64,000 bases of DNA from NCBI RefSeq assembly GCF_023078275.1, contig NC_062977.1, positions 11,181,118-11,245,117 on the forward strand. The letters run 5' to 3'. This DNA comes from Leguminivora glycinivorella (taxonomy: Eukaryota > Arthropoda > Insecta > Lepidoptera > Tortricidae). How positions within the stretch are numbered: position 1 is the first letter of the stretch; every line of letters begins with the position of its first letter. Below the pieces are notes generated by a model. It did not search any database. It was given only the letters and a program-made list of their open reading frames with translations, and was not told the DNA's origin. Below are positions 21,723 through 33,359 of this stretch, one piece after another. Made by a program: the position numbers and the translations under genes.

Positions 21723-24487
21723 CTTCTTCTTCTTCTTCTTCTTCTTCGTGTAAAGGGATCAAAACTAAATTTTGGTTTGCCAATGCTTAGCCACTTCAAG
21801 CCCTCGAGGGGTAGCCCTTAAGAGATCTTCTTCAGTACACGTTGTTAAGCACCGGGGGCACTGTCTCATATGTGTTGTTGTTTGGGGGACGCCACAATCG
21901 CAGAGTATGTCCCCATGTCGCCCAATCCCCCATTTCTGGAGATTATCCTTTGATCGACCCACTCCCGTCCTGAGTCTGTTGAGAGCTTTCCAGACTGCCC
22001 ACTTTTCCTTTCCGCCGGGAGGCAGGTGTTCCGCTGGTGCTATATGTAGCGATGCATCGTTGAGTTTGGAGTTCCATGCATTAAGACGAGCTTCCCGGGG
22101 AGATTGGTGCTGGAGAGCTGAGTTTGTGACGAAGCTTTTCCGGGACTTTAGCCTTGCTTTAATTGGCTCGTGGTGGTGTAGGGGGTGGCGCGGGTCGCGC
22201 AATTGCTTATCGCGTTCTATCGCCACAACCACGTCTCTGCGTATATCCGGAGGTGATATTCCACTCAGTTGGTATAGGTGGTCACGTTTGGTGGGTTTTA
22301 GGCATCCGGTTATTAGGCGGCAAGACTCGTTAAGAGCTACGTCTACCTGGCCAGCGTGTGCTGAGTTTTTCCAGACCGGACATGCATACTCAGCAGCAGA
22401 GAAACTAAGTGCGAGGGCAGTTGTGCGTAGTGTGTGTGGGGTTGCTCCCCACGTGGTGCCGGTGATGCGTCGCAAAATATTATTCCTTGTCGCCACTTTC
22501 TGCTTGGTATTGAGGCAGTGGGTTTTGTAGGTAAGCGAACGGTCCAGCGTCACTCCTAAGTATTTGGGGGCAGTAGTGTGTTCTAGTCGGTTGCCTTCCC
22601 AAACGATGTTCAGCTGTCTAGTAGCCTGGCTATTTCTTAAGTGGAAGGCACAGACCTGTGTTTTTGCCGGGTTGGGTATAAGCTGATTGTCTTTGTAGTA
22701 TGACGATAGAGTTGCTAAACCTTCCATAAGACTATGTTCTACTGCCTCAAAGGTTTTTGCTTGCGATGTGAGTGCAAGATCGTCGGCAAAAAGATAATGT
22801 TGTAGGTTAGCTATGATCGGTTGGTCGTTGCTATATACATTGAAGAGGGCCGGTGCCAGTACACTACCCTGAGGAAGACCATTTTTGAGGGATCTCCACC
22901 TACTTTTTTCCCCTTGGAATGATACGTAGAACCTTCTATTGGAGAGTAATTCCGATATTACCTGTGTAAGTCTGTAGTCTTTTGTTGTAAGATATAGTTT
23001 GGTAATTAGTCTCCTATGGTTTATGGTATCATACGCAGCCGTGAGGTCGACGAATACTGCACCTGTCACCATGCCTCTTTCGAATCCGTCCTCAATGTAC
23101 TGTGTTAGGTTGAGCACTTGCGAGGTACAGGATTTACCTGCCCTGAAACCAGCCTGCTGAGCTATGAAGGCGTCCTCCAGGGTTGTTGTTACGCGGTCGA
23201 GTATAAGGCGTTCAAATAATTTGAAGGTGTGGCAGAGAAGAGAGATCGGTCTGTAGCTTTTCACGTCGGCGGGGTCCTTGCCAGGATTTTCTCCACGTCT
23301 TCGGGAGAGACATGGTCTCCACGCAAGCATTGAACAGTTTCAAGAGCCACAGTTTAGTTGCAGGCCCGAAATGTTTAATTTGTTCAACTCTTAACTCGTC
23401 AATCCCAGCGGCTTTCCCTTCTTTAAGCTTTTGGATACCTGCTTCTAATTCAGACATCAAAAACGGGTCTCTCAGATGGTTTCTTTCTTCCTCAGGAGAC
23501 AGTCGGACAAGTTTCAGCGGCTTGCACTTGTTGGTCGTCTTCCCGTTGAGTAAAATTTGGTGGGCTATCTGGTCGGCGGTTATGTTAGACAAGTAAGTGT
23601 GTTCTTTATTGTCGCTGCTAAGCTTGTTAATGAAATTCCACGCTTTCTTACTGTTGTGTGTCATATCGACACTTCCCACAAGTTCGATCCACTTTTTCCT
23701 TTGGGTTTCTGATATCTCATCCATGAATTTATTGCCTAAGTGGATGGTTTCCTGGGAAAACGGATCGGCCGCATAGGCATCATAGTATGCACTAGCTTGC
23801 TCCTTGAGGCTATCAGACATCCCTGGAATATACTGGGTTTTACAGCCACGTGGTATATGTCGTCTTGACGCCAGCTTCACCAATCCAATGAACTCATCGT
23901 AGCTATCCGTAACAGGTGGAAGCCGGGACACAAGGTTATCCAGCTCTTTGGTGTAGCCTTCCCAGTCCGCTTTTACGAAGTTGAATCTTCTTCGGAATGG
24001 AACTATGCGTGGTCGGACTGCTTCGTATACCTTGCAGACTATTGGGCGGTGTTGGGTTTTAGGGATGACTTCACTAACTGATTTTCTGCACTGTTTTGAG
24101 ACATTTTCGCTAGCGAATATGAGGTCGGGATTGTAGCCTCTCTTCCACCTGCCACTGTTGAAAGATGGTGGCAGCTTAGGGTCATGGATCAGAGAAATTC
24201 CATACATGTCTGCCCATTCCTCTACTAGGTCTCCGTTTACATCTGCCACCCTATAGCCCCAGCTCTCACTGTGACTATTGAAATCTCCCACCTTGTTTGA
24301 TCTCTGCTACAAGAACCATCCCCTCGATGGCTGGGCGGCAATTGTCAGGTCCTCTGTGGATTTCTTGCATGCAGAGGATGTCACATTTATTCAACATGCA
24401 CATCTTGGAAATGATAAATTCTTTCTGGGCTGATATTCCTTCAATGTTGATGGATATTATTGTCATGCTTGGCCCTGAGAAGGCCCC
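21723..24487 (-). mobile_element. LINE B, 5'-truncated, inserted in LINE A with 11-bp target duplication
   Basis: Flanked by TTGACAGCAGT at 21712-21722 and 24488-24498. The 3' end is a (GAA)n tail at 21723-21750 on the minus strand. Length is 2,765 bp, starting inside the endonuclease. The empty site is preserved in the left-arm LINE A copy, so LINE B came after the inverted duplication or was not copied by it. Confidence 0.92.
21765..24466 (-). pseudogene. LINE B ORF2: endonuclease/reverse transcriptase with two frameshifts
   Basis: Three consecutive minus-strand frames make one protein: 24466-24275 (IISINIEGISAQK, MQEIHRG), 24291-23212 (MGDFNSHSESWG, KEGKAAGIDELRVEQIKHFG) and 23330-21765. 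The last carries reverse transcriptase (KSYRPISLLCHTFKLFERLI, QAGFRAGKSCTSQVL, VDLTAAYDTINHR, GLPQGSVLAPALFNVYSND, LFADDLALT with FADD) and a C-terminal region ending in a Cys/His cluster (CDCGVPQTTTHMRQCPRC). Frame changes lie near 24283 and 23300. The I/Jockey superfamily is likely; I do not assign the clade. Confidence 0.88.
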
Positions 24488-26652
24488 TTGACAGCAGTTT
24501 CAAGCTCGTTCGGCGCAAAGGAGTAGTACAGCTGGGTATCATCGGCGTATAGGTGCGCATCGCAGTGTTCAATGTTCTTTACTAAATCTGCTGTGTAAAG
24601 AATGAAAAGCAGCGGACTCAAGATAGAGCCCTGTGGTGTACCTCGAGTGATTTCTAGGGTCTGTGACTTCTGTATTTCGCCCTGATCTGTCTCCATTTCA
24701 ACATACTGCTTTCGGTGTGTAAGAAAACTGTAGAACCATTTGCATGAGGCCTGCGAAACTCCGTAATGTGCCATTTTAGAAAGCAGCAATGTCGGATTGA
24801 GGCAATCAAAGGCACGCGAGAAGACCAAAAGTACTAAGATGGATCCCATTCCCTTGTCGGATGCGTCAATAATATCATCTGTGACCTTCGCTATTGCCGT
24901 TGCCGTTCCATGTTTGCTGCGGAAGCCCGATTGTGTACATGGTAGTATGTTACTATCCTCCAGATACTTAGACAGTTGCTCACTTACTATTTTTTCCAGA
25001 ACCTTTGATAGTACTGGCAGGATACTAATCGGTCTGAGATCTTTGTATTCTTCGGTCTTGTTAGTTTTTGGTATTGCCTTGACCTTGGCTATTTTCCAGG
25101 CTTGTGGGTAAGTGTTTCCTACTATTGACGCGTTGATGATTGCGTTATAACCGGTAGGGTGACATCTAGTGTTAGGCGAATCATTTCAATAGTCATGCCG
25201 TCATGGCCACTTGCGTTTGTAGTAATTGACGCGATTATTTTTGAAACTTTATTCTCTGTGCAACCGGTTATGTTGAACACCTGACCATCATTTTTTTTCT
25301 TTCCTTCATAATAGGCCAGCATTTCGCAGTCGGTATTAGAATTGCCTGGTACGGCTAAGAAAAAGTTATTAATGCTGTCAGGGTTTTGTAGGTGTTGTGG
25401 AATTGAGGGTTTATCATTGTCACCTAGACTTGCTGAGCTTCGAAGATGTTTCCACATTTGTTTTGGATAAGATCTGTTTTTATTTACGTAAAATGTGAAG
25501 TATGCCGCTTTTTCGCGCTCTAAAGCTCCTGTTGTGTAATTAAATTACGTAGTTCCTTGTAGTATTGCTGGTGCGAATCTTTCTTGGTTTGACGTGCTTT
25601 TTTCAATGCATTGTCACGTAATTGCATCATGCTTTTTATGTTGTCTGTTATCCACGGATGGCTCCTGCAATCAACGCGAAGTTTTTTTACAGGGGCATGT
25701 CTATCAAATAAAATTGTTAGGAATTGGTTGAAACGGGTCACTTTACTGTCTATATCCGTACTCTGTAGGACTTCTTGCCACGGTATTCGTTCCAGATCTA
25801 TATTGAATTTTACCATGTCCCTTTTCCCCAAAAGTCTTTTGTAGATATATTTAGGTATTTTTTTGGGTTTAGGAATTAGTAAATCTACTAAAATCAATGC
25901 GTGGTCGCTAATCTGTGGGTTGTGTAATACCTGTATTGATTTACATAGGTGAGGGCTATCCGTAATGACTAGATCTAATAATGACGAACATTCTGCTGTG
26001 ATTCTAGTCGGTTGGTTCACAAGCTGCTCCAGGCTTCTTTGAGTAAAGAATGTATGTAACTTTTTTGTGTTAGACCTGTCTTGTATTTGTACATCTATGT
26101 TGAAATCAGTTAGTAGAAAAACCGAGTTACAAGTAGCAAACATGTCTCAAGTCTCATTGAGTGCCTCTATGGCACTATCAATAGATACGGACTCCGGTCT
26201 GTATGCTGTTCCTATAGCGAAACGTCCAACGCCCCTTATTCGTAACTCCAGCCACATTTGCTCGAGTGCGGACTGAGGGTGTTAGGTTATACTTGCTTGT
26301 AAGTTTTTCCTGACGTAAAACCCTACGCCGCCTCCTTTTATTCCATTCGTTCGCGGGTTGCTTTTTAGAGTATATCCGGGTAATTTAGGAACGTATTTTT
26401 CTTCGTCCGGTCTTAGCCAAGTTTCATTCAGTGCGATTATATCTTGTTTGTATCTATCCATGGCTGCGTCGAACTCATCACGGCCAGTGTTTAACGAACG
26501 TATGTTTAGCAATCCTAGTGTCAAATTGTACGATTTTTTATTTTTCCTTTGCATTATTATAATTAATAAATGAAACACAAAACGTTTACGTTATTTATAA
26601 TATAAAATGAAAATGAAAATATGAATATACAAGTTTACAAGTATTATTATTA

Positions 26653-27815
26653 TTCATAGCTTAAAATTAATCTTGCACCACATATAAACTTTCATTTTTT
26701 TATTTCCTTAGAAGTAAAATCTTTGAAAGTCGCTTATTACGTCAAGTATACAATATACACGTAGCTTAATGTAGAAAATTCAAGTTTTTAGCTTTTATAG
26801 ACCCGGAATATTTCAATTCTACTAATGCTCATATCGAAACTTTAAGTCGGTCTGGCGAATGGTTGGGTCCATCCGATTGGTCTGGCTGCTTACAAATGGT
26901 CTAGTTACAGGTCCCTGCGTATCATATATCAAAATCAGGCTTGAGAAAATGAGGTAAGTTAGAGTCGTTTTTTGCCAACTTTGTCGCGTCTGGTAAAAGT
27001 TATATTTAAAATAAAATACACATGTACTTACGCAGTGTAAATAAAATTCATAGCTTAAAATTAATCTTGCACCACATATAAACTTTCATTTTTTTATTTC
27101 CTTAGAAGTAAAATTTTTAAAAGTCGCTTATTACGTCAAGTATACAATATACACGTAGCTTAATGTAGAAAATTCAAGTTTTTAGCTTTTATAGACCCGG
27201 AATATTTCAATTCTACTAATGCTCATATCGAAACTTTAAGTCGGTCTGGAGGATGGATGGGTCCATCCGATTGGTCTGGCTGCTTACAAACGGTCTGGTT
27301 ACAGGTCCCTGCGTATCATATACCAAAATCAGGCTTGAGAAAATGAGGTAAGTTAGAGTCGTTTTTTGCCAACTTTGTCGCGTCTGGTAAAAGTTATATT
27401 TATAATAAAATACACATGTACTTACGCAGTGTAAATAAGATTCATAGCTTAAAATTAATCTTGCACCACATATAAACTTTCATTTTTTTATTTCCTTAGA
27501 AGTAAAATTTTTGAAAGTCGCTTATTACGTCAAGTATACAATATACACGTAGCTTAATGTAGAAAATTCAAGTTTTTAGTTTTTATAGACCCGGAATATT
27601 TCAATTCTACTAATGCTCATATCGAAACTTTAAGTCGGTCTGGCGGATGGTTGGGTCCATCCGATTGGTCTGGCTGCTTACAAACGGTCTAGTTATAGGT
27701 CCCTGCGTATCATATATCAAAATCAGGCTTGAGAAAATGAGGTAAGTTAGAGTCGTTTTTTGCCAACTTTGTCGCGTCTGGTAAAAGTTATGGCCGGCGG
27801 AAACGGTCTGGCATT
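26653..27815. repeat. Three tandem repeats of about 393 bp
   Basis: Units start near 26653, 27047 and 27441 at TTCATAGCTTAAAATTAATC. Each contains GTCAAGTATACAATATACACG and a TCGGTCTGG...TGGTCTGGCTGC segment. The left arm has a single unit. Unit-to-unit identity is very high, so the amplification is recent. Confidence 0.9.
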
Positions 27816-28195
27816 GATGATAACCAATTTCTAACAACGTGCTCTAACACATATATAAAAATCAGCCTTGAGAATTTAAGGAAAGTAAGCACTTTTTTTT
27901 TCACCTTCATCACTTGATAGCAAAAAATTGGCCGATGGGCCGAACTAGAAAATATGCACACATTAAACGCCGATGTGAACTCTACATTGTCCCAAAGTTT
28001 CATCCTTGAGAATTTGAGGAAGGTCTGGCGGGCCTGGGCTCTTGATCTATAAAGCTTGTTGTAAATATATACGAATCCCTATGATGTAAAAGACTTACTA
28101 CATAGCTACGTACCTACTACCTACACGCAGCACACGCGGCCTCAATCATGTAGAGTAGGTACGTTTAGTTCTAGTTGTAGTTATGTTATACTTAC

Positions 28196-30069
28196 ATTTT
28201 TATCAATTTGAATTTCGCGCTTTTCATTTTTTCCGTCCGTCTTATATTTCTTGGTCTTTCGTTTTGTGTCTTGTATTTGCCGATGGCGTTCCTTATTCCA
28301 CAGATACTTTTTGTCATACATTTTTCCCATGCCCCTATTGTCCCATTCTACATCGGTATCCGTACTATTTTTACGTTGTAAAACAGGCATATTGAGGTTT
28401 GGATTCAGTATGCGCAAAGGATTTCGACATGTCAAGATTTCATAAAGTTTAAGGCAGTTGAATTTTGGGTAAAACTCTTTTTTAGTGTATTTGACTTTTT
28501 CTAGGGCATAAAGCATGTGCATAACAGGAGACTCTTTTATATCAAATAATTGTCGTTGTACTTCACGTAAAAGAGGATTAGGTATACTTTTAAAGTCGTT
28601 GCAGTTATCAATAAAGTAATTTGGAAATCTTCCTTGAGTGAAATTGCTGTAAAAAGTGTCTATAAATAATTTAAAAGTTTCACCTAGGCGGTCTTCCGGC
28701 CACCTTGCACAATTATCTTCGCACTGCCAGAACAAGTGATTCTTCAAATGATTTGCATCAATGCCAATTTTCGAGGTTTGATTTTCCATGAACGTTTTAT
28801 GCAACACCAGTGAAAATAAATAACATCTTAGATGTGCATGCGCTAAACAGCTCTCTAAGTAACGTTCGGCAGCAGGAAATGTAACTCGCCACTGCAATTT
28901 CAGATCAGGGTTCAATCCGCGTTTAGGCCTGAATCCAATAGGTACAAGTAAGCATCCAAAATTTATAGCTTTATTTACCACATTTTTGGACGGCCATTGA
29001 TATGCAAAATTGGTTCGAGGATTTGTGACTATTCTCCTTTCACGTATAATCCACCTGTTAGCTGCGTTTGGCCACGAAGTAAAAAGAGCAGGAAATACTT
29101 CATAAGTCATTTTAACGCCATTCTTTAACATATCACAGTATATACTAGCGCCTTGCGTCATAGCATTGTTTACAGAGTCGGGAGTGAGTCCTAGGCTAGA
29201 TCCCAATTTTATCATAAAATTGTCAACAAAGTTCGCCATAAAGCTTGTAGATGTTAAGTAATGATAAGTTTCGAATAGATTTTTACCTGAGGACAATTTT
29301 GCATCTGTATCATCTATTTCTTCATCCTCGTCCTCACTCCAGTTTTCAAATGAACGGATTTGAACTGACGTCCAACATTCGTCTGGTACCACTCCCGAGT
29401 TAAGAGCGTAGTTAGATTGACTGGTTATCTCCACTTTTTTCGGTGTTGTAGATTCTTTGATAGTTGCATATCCATAATCAGAATCATTTTCAAATTCTTG
29501 TCTACTACTAGATGTGGATCGGTAACCTGACGTTTCTGTGTCTTCAGCAATTGTATTGTCGATACGTATTTGATTACCTTTAACTTTAATATCCTTGACA
29601 GGTCCGCTCAGCCTACGAGACGTCTTTAAAATAGATTTTCTACCTTTCATTTCGTTTGTTTCCTTATCTTTGTTTTCTACTTTAAAAGTATTGTCTGTTT
29701 CGGTCTCTTCTAGCAGTGATGTATTTGTTAGTTTTATAGCTTTCATATTGGAAATGTTTCCAGGTGAATGTAACGGTTTTATCGGTCCACTACGTCTTCG
29801 TCCAATATCATGTACTATATTTTGATTTATTTTAGAATTGGGTTTAATGAAGATACTGGCATTATTGGACTCAATCTTGTTTTTAAGGTTTTGGAGTAAC
29901 TCTTCTCCTTTAAGTACTGGCGGAATATCATCTGATCCATTGGACTCTTTTTCTGAATCAGTGTATAGACTATCATCTGAATTTAAAAACGAATCTCTGT
30001 GTCTTTCTTCTTGTGCTTCTCTTGATAGACAGCTTTCTAATACTTCAAGTTTTTTCAATTTAACATATC
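28196..30069 (-). CDS. Mab-21 family gene, exon 3: disordered insert and Mab-21 core
   Basis: Acceptor TTTTTCACAG/GA and donor AAT/GTAAGT; residues 211-834 of a 993-residue protein. Residues about 215-470 are polar, Ser/Asp/Glu/Lys-rich and probably disordered. They carry a repeated basic motif (RRRSGPIK near 300, RRLSGPVK near 361) that resembles basophilic kinase sites. Residues about 470-750 look like the Mab-21 C-terminal domain: GASIYCDMLKNGVKMTYEVF, WRVTFPAAERYLESCLAH at about 603-620, HLKNHLFWQCE at about 650-660, then FPNYFIDNCN. Mab-21 proteins belong to the cGAS-like nucleotidyltransferase fold superfamily; many are not enzymes. After about 780 the exon is strongly basic (RKTKKYKTDGKNEKREIQ). 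Closest named relatives by memory are MB21D2-type proteins, without certainty. Confidence 0.85.
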
Positions 30070-30151
30070 CTGTGAAAAAGTGAAATAAGTTTAACATTTT
30101 TATTCAATTTTAACATTTGTTAAATTCAAAAACAAATTGATAATGACTTAC

Positions 30152-30441
30152 CTGGTTCTCTACAATCCTCTACACGTAGTTTATAGAAGGGTGCATCAAG
30201 AACCGCGCTGTAATCAGAAGTGTCACCAGGCTCCCTAGCCTCAATATTGTCATATATAATATATAGCCTGGGAGCTAGCAAGGGCTCGCGGTAGCCGCGT
30301 TGTTTGCGGTAATACACATGTTCTTGAACGCACTCCTGCAGCCTGTCCGCGAAGAATACGTGCTTGTGATGGCGCACCATCGCCTCGTCGATACCGTGCT
30401 CGCGTTCGCTCATAGGATTGTTCTTGATTTGATACATCTCT
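30152..30441 (-). CDS. Mab-21 family gene, exon 2
   Basis: Acceptor TTGGTTTCAG/AG and donor CCAG/GTAAGT. It completes the split Arg codon 113 from exon 1 and ends one base into Gly 210, which exon 3 completes; both junctions are exact. It encodes REMYQIKNNPMSEREHGIDE, a probable helix with VRHHKHVFFADRLQECVQEH, then APRLYIIYDNIEAREPG and DYSAVLDAPFYKLRVEDC. This is the expected position of the nucleotidyltransferase half, but no GS...[DE]x[DE] catalytic signature is visible, suggesting a non-catalytic protein. Confidence 0.85.
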
Positions 30442-30524
30442 CTGAAACCAATGAAATCATGACCATTCCTAAATTAATTAGGTATTATAAATTATTCTAC
30501 GGAAAAAGCATATCTATATATGTA

Positions 30525-31822
30525 CGAGGGGCGTTCAATATATTGTCGGTATTGATATCTTACAACCTCTTTTACAATTTCTTTTGTTACTGGCCACTAA
30601 GGTTCATTCGTTGACATTAAAAAAAAGTATAATTCAAACCGAGATTTTCTTTTGTTTTTCTGCAATTGCCAAACAAACACGCACACCATGAGCGAATTAT
30701 CAATGTTGACGAAATTAGAACATCGATCTGTTATAAAATTCTTGACTAAACAGGGTAAAAATCAAAAAACCATAAAAGAGGAGATGGATTGTGTTTACCG
30801 TGAGTCTTCTCCTTCTTTATCTACTATTCAAAAGTGGTCAAGCGAATTCAAACGTGGAAGGGAGAGTATTGAAGATGACCCTAGGCCTGGTCGGCCTGTA
30901 GTCGCCACTTCACAAGAAAATATTGAGAAGGTGGAAAAACTTATATTGGAAGATGGGCGAATTAAGATAAAATCAATAGCTAAAGTAACCAATCTTTCTA
31001 TTGGTACCATACATGATATTATCCATGACCATCTTAATATGTCAAAAGTAAGTGCAAGATGGGTTCCGCGAATGTTGACTCGGCTTCAAAAAGATATGCG
31101 TGCCGCTTGTTGTTCCGATTTTATTGACCTGTGCGGTGAAAATCCTGATGAGGTCCTGCAAAAGATTGTTACTGGAGATGAAACTTGGGTTCATCATTAT
31201 GACCCAGAGAGTAAACAAGAGTCCATGCAGTGGCACATTAAGGGTTCAGCTCATCCCAAGAAGTTCAAGGTCATGCCTTCAGCTGGCAAGGTCATGGCTA
31301 CAATATTTTGGGATTGTGAAGGTGTTTTACTAATAGATTATAAAGAAAAAGGTGTCAATATCACAGGACAGTACTACGCCAACCTTCTACGTCAATTAAG
31401 GGATGCAATCAAAGAAAAGAGGCGAGGAAAGTTAACCAAAGGTGTTTTGCTTCTGCATGACAACGCCCCTGTCCATACTGCTCATATTGCCAAGGCAGCT
31501 ATAGCTGAATGTGGGTTTGAAACTATTACCCATCCACCGTACAGTCCGGACTTAGCCCCCAGCGACTTCTTTTTGTTCCCCAATCTCAAAAAGGATCTGC
31601 GTGGAAATCGGTTTTCTGATGATGAAGCATTGAAGGCAGCAGTGGAGGAGCATTTTTTCACCAAAGATAAAAAATATTTTTTTGAGGGATTAAAAAAAAT
31701 AATTGATCGATCTTTTAAGTGTATTAACATAGGGGGGGAGTATATTGAAAAATAAAAAATATCAGACTTTTCGTACCCGTTTGTTTTCATTCTCATACCG
31801 AGAATTTATTGAACGCCCCTCG
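30525..31822 (+). mobile_element. Complete mariner element with TA target duplication
   Basis: Inverted termini CGAGGGGCGTTCAATA...TATTGAACGCCCCTCG, with similarity continuing to about 28 bp, are bounded by TA at 30523-30524 and 31823-31824. Total length is 1,298 bp with one uninterrupted transposase gene. It lies in intron 1 of the Mab-21 gene, antisense to it. Confidence 0.95.
30688..31755 (+). CDS. mariner transposase, apparently intact
   Basis: 355 residues from ATG 30688, chosen because it follows the 5' untranslated part and matches the usual mariner length of about 345-355; an in-frame upstream TTG is not a credible start. The N-terminal paired-type helix-turn-helix domain includes HRSVIKFLTKQGKNQKTI and RPGRPVVAT, with the linker-region SVARWVPRML-like SKVSARWVPRMLT. 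The catalytic triad is mariner-type: TGDETWVHHYDP, LLHDNAPVHTA, then YSPDLAPSDFFLFP, with 34 residues between the second and third Asp (DD34D). No stop or frameshift is present. The protein would cut and paste the element at TA sites. Confidence 0.95.
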   Translation: MSELSMLTKLEHRSVIKFLTKQGKNQKTIKEEMDCVYRESSPSLSTIQKWSSEFKRGRESIEDDPRPGRPVVATSQENIEKVEKLILEDGRIKIKSIAKVTNLSIGTIHDIIHDHLNMSKVSARWVPRMLTRLQKDMRAACCSDFIDLCGENPDEVLQKIVTGDETWVHHYDPESKQESMQWHIKGSAHPKKFKVMPSAGKVMATIFWDCEGVLLIDYKEKGVNITGQYYANLLRQLRDAIKEKRRGKLTKGVLLLHDNAPVHTAHIAKAAIAECGFETITHPPYSPDLAPSDFFLFPNLKKDLRGNRFSDDEALKAAVEEHFFTKDKKYFFEGLKKIIDRSFKCINIGGEYIEK

Positions 31823-32849
31823 TATATCGTAACGGTGACCATTCATTCATATCTAATGAAATCACGGCTAATGACATTGGTGATAAGCTAATAAACAAGT
31901 TCTCGTCTGTTATCTATATTATTTGTAGCTTTATTTTTTTATCACTTCCGTCTATTGACAATATCTGTCGGTATGATCTTTTAAATAAATCTCCAAAGTA
32001 AAATATCAATTATAAACGCAGCAGAGTGTCCGTTATCTAGCTTGGGCATTATAACCACACTAAAATGGACGTTAGTGCGGGGCGTTAACGGATAGTTAGT
32101 ATGAATGTATAGTCCCGTCTGGCAGAAAGCATGAAACTTGGCATGTATATAGCTTATAGGGTTATAAGAAAAAATAGAAGTGGAAACACGCCGAGGTGTC
32201 AATGTTTCCCCTCTTTCCCCCCACTTTTGTATCCCTGTTTTCAGTTTTTCTATATTTCCATGAAAACCGTAACAGCTACAATAATAACGTCTAAGAGAAG
32301 TATATTCTCTATAAAATTCTCTACAATACTGTCTTTGGAAGTAGCTAGAATTTATAATTTACAAACTATGCTCATTTTCCCTTTGCCATATACAATGTGT
32401 GACCAGTAGGATAAATAAGGCCAGCGACTTTGCACTTTTGCCTGTGGCGATGCTGCTTGGTAAAATTGTTCATTGGGTCAAACTGATCCGATTTAGCCCA
32501 ATAGTCATGAAATCGCACGTGACTACTCCCCACAAAGAGAAGGGGAAGGGGCCGGTTCCGTCGATGAAATCTATGCAATACTTCTTCTGACTCTTAGCGA
32601 CTAGGGCAAATCGTATATCATTTCCGTGTAATGTAGGGACGTGTTAATCATTTCTGAAAAAATCGTGGCACCTTTTCATACAAAAATAACGATTTTATAA
32701 CAAAATAATGTTTTTTTGTGTATTTAATTGTAACAGTTATAGCATTTACAATTAAATCGTGGCAATTATCTCATCAATAAATAAAAATATTAGGACAGGT
32801 TAGCCCAAAACCCAGTTCTGATGATGGGATCCTGGAGAAGTCAAGGGAT

Positions 32850-33340
32850 CTCCTCAAATCTTAAAGGCATAGATATAGTGATTTTTATGTTTTTATAAGA
32901 ACAGCATGTTTAGAACGTTACGTTCAGAACAATGACATTTGGTGCCGTGGAACTGCTGATGATCATCAGAACGTAACTCCTCAAATCTGAACGGCAGACT
33001 TATAATGGCTTTGGTATTTTATAAGACCATCATGTATTTACGTGCAGAACAACGACATTTGGTGCAGTGGAACTCCTGATGATGATCAAAATGAAACTCC
33101 TGAAATCTGAACGACACACTTATAGTGACTTTGGTGTTTTTATAAGAACAACAATGCATTTACGTTCAGAATAGTGATGTCACTGATGATCACGAGAACG
33201 TACCTCCTCAAATCTGAACGGCAGACTTATAATGACTTTGGTATTTTTATAATAACATCATGCATGTAAGTTCAGAACAGTAACATTGCAGTAGAACTGC
33301 TGTTGATGATCAAAGCTCTTGTTAAGAGATTTCTGAACGT
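32850..33340 (+). repeat. Inner tandem array, left arm (about 4 units)
   Basis: Units spaced roughly 115-120 bp share CTCCTCAAATCTGAACGGCA, a GACTTATAATGACTTTGGTA segment, a TGCATTTACGTTCAGAACA segment and a TGATGATCA stretch. Units are clearly diverged. Confidence 0.85.
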
Positions 33341-33359
33341 CTGAATGCATGCTGTTCTT

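Larger units (their letters stand above)
21126..26578 (-). pseudogene. LINE A, right-arm copy: endonuclease/reverse transcriptase, split and broken
   Basis: Minus-strand fragments run in order: endonuclease start at 26578-26282 (LGLLNIRSLNT, ALNETWL, GGGVGFYV), a second segment at 26143-25520 (LTDFNIDVQ, ISDHALILVDL), then 25457-25122, then reverse transcriptase 24849-24499 (LLVFSRAFDCLN, GTPQGSILSPLLF, LYADDTQLYY). The C-terminal part continues at 21722-21126 (NLGIVMDGQLRYIEHTNIKV, SPFNYADTVYGPRL). LINE B at 21723-24487 separates the last two. Several stops make it inactive. Confidence 0.85.
21573..28046 (-). repeat. Right arm of the ~9.6 kb inverted duplication
   Basis: Inverted counterpart of 18476-20640, ending GGTCTGGCGGGCCTGGGCTC. 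It also holds LINE B and two extra tandem units. Homology may continue weakly past the end (GATCTATAAAG against the inverse of CTTAATAGACC on the left). Confidence 0.8.

Noticed and set aside
21772..22530. Long plus-strand frame of 252 codons
   Set aside because: It is antisense to the reverse-transcriptase gene of LINE B, which has clear motifs.
31482..31796. Minus-strand frame of 104 codons
   Set aside because: Shadow of the mariner transposase.
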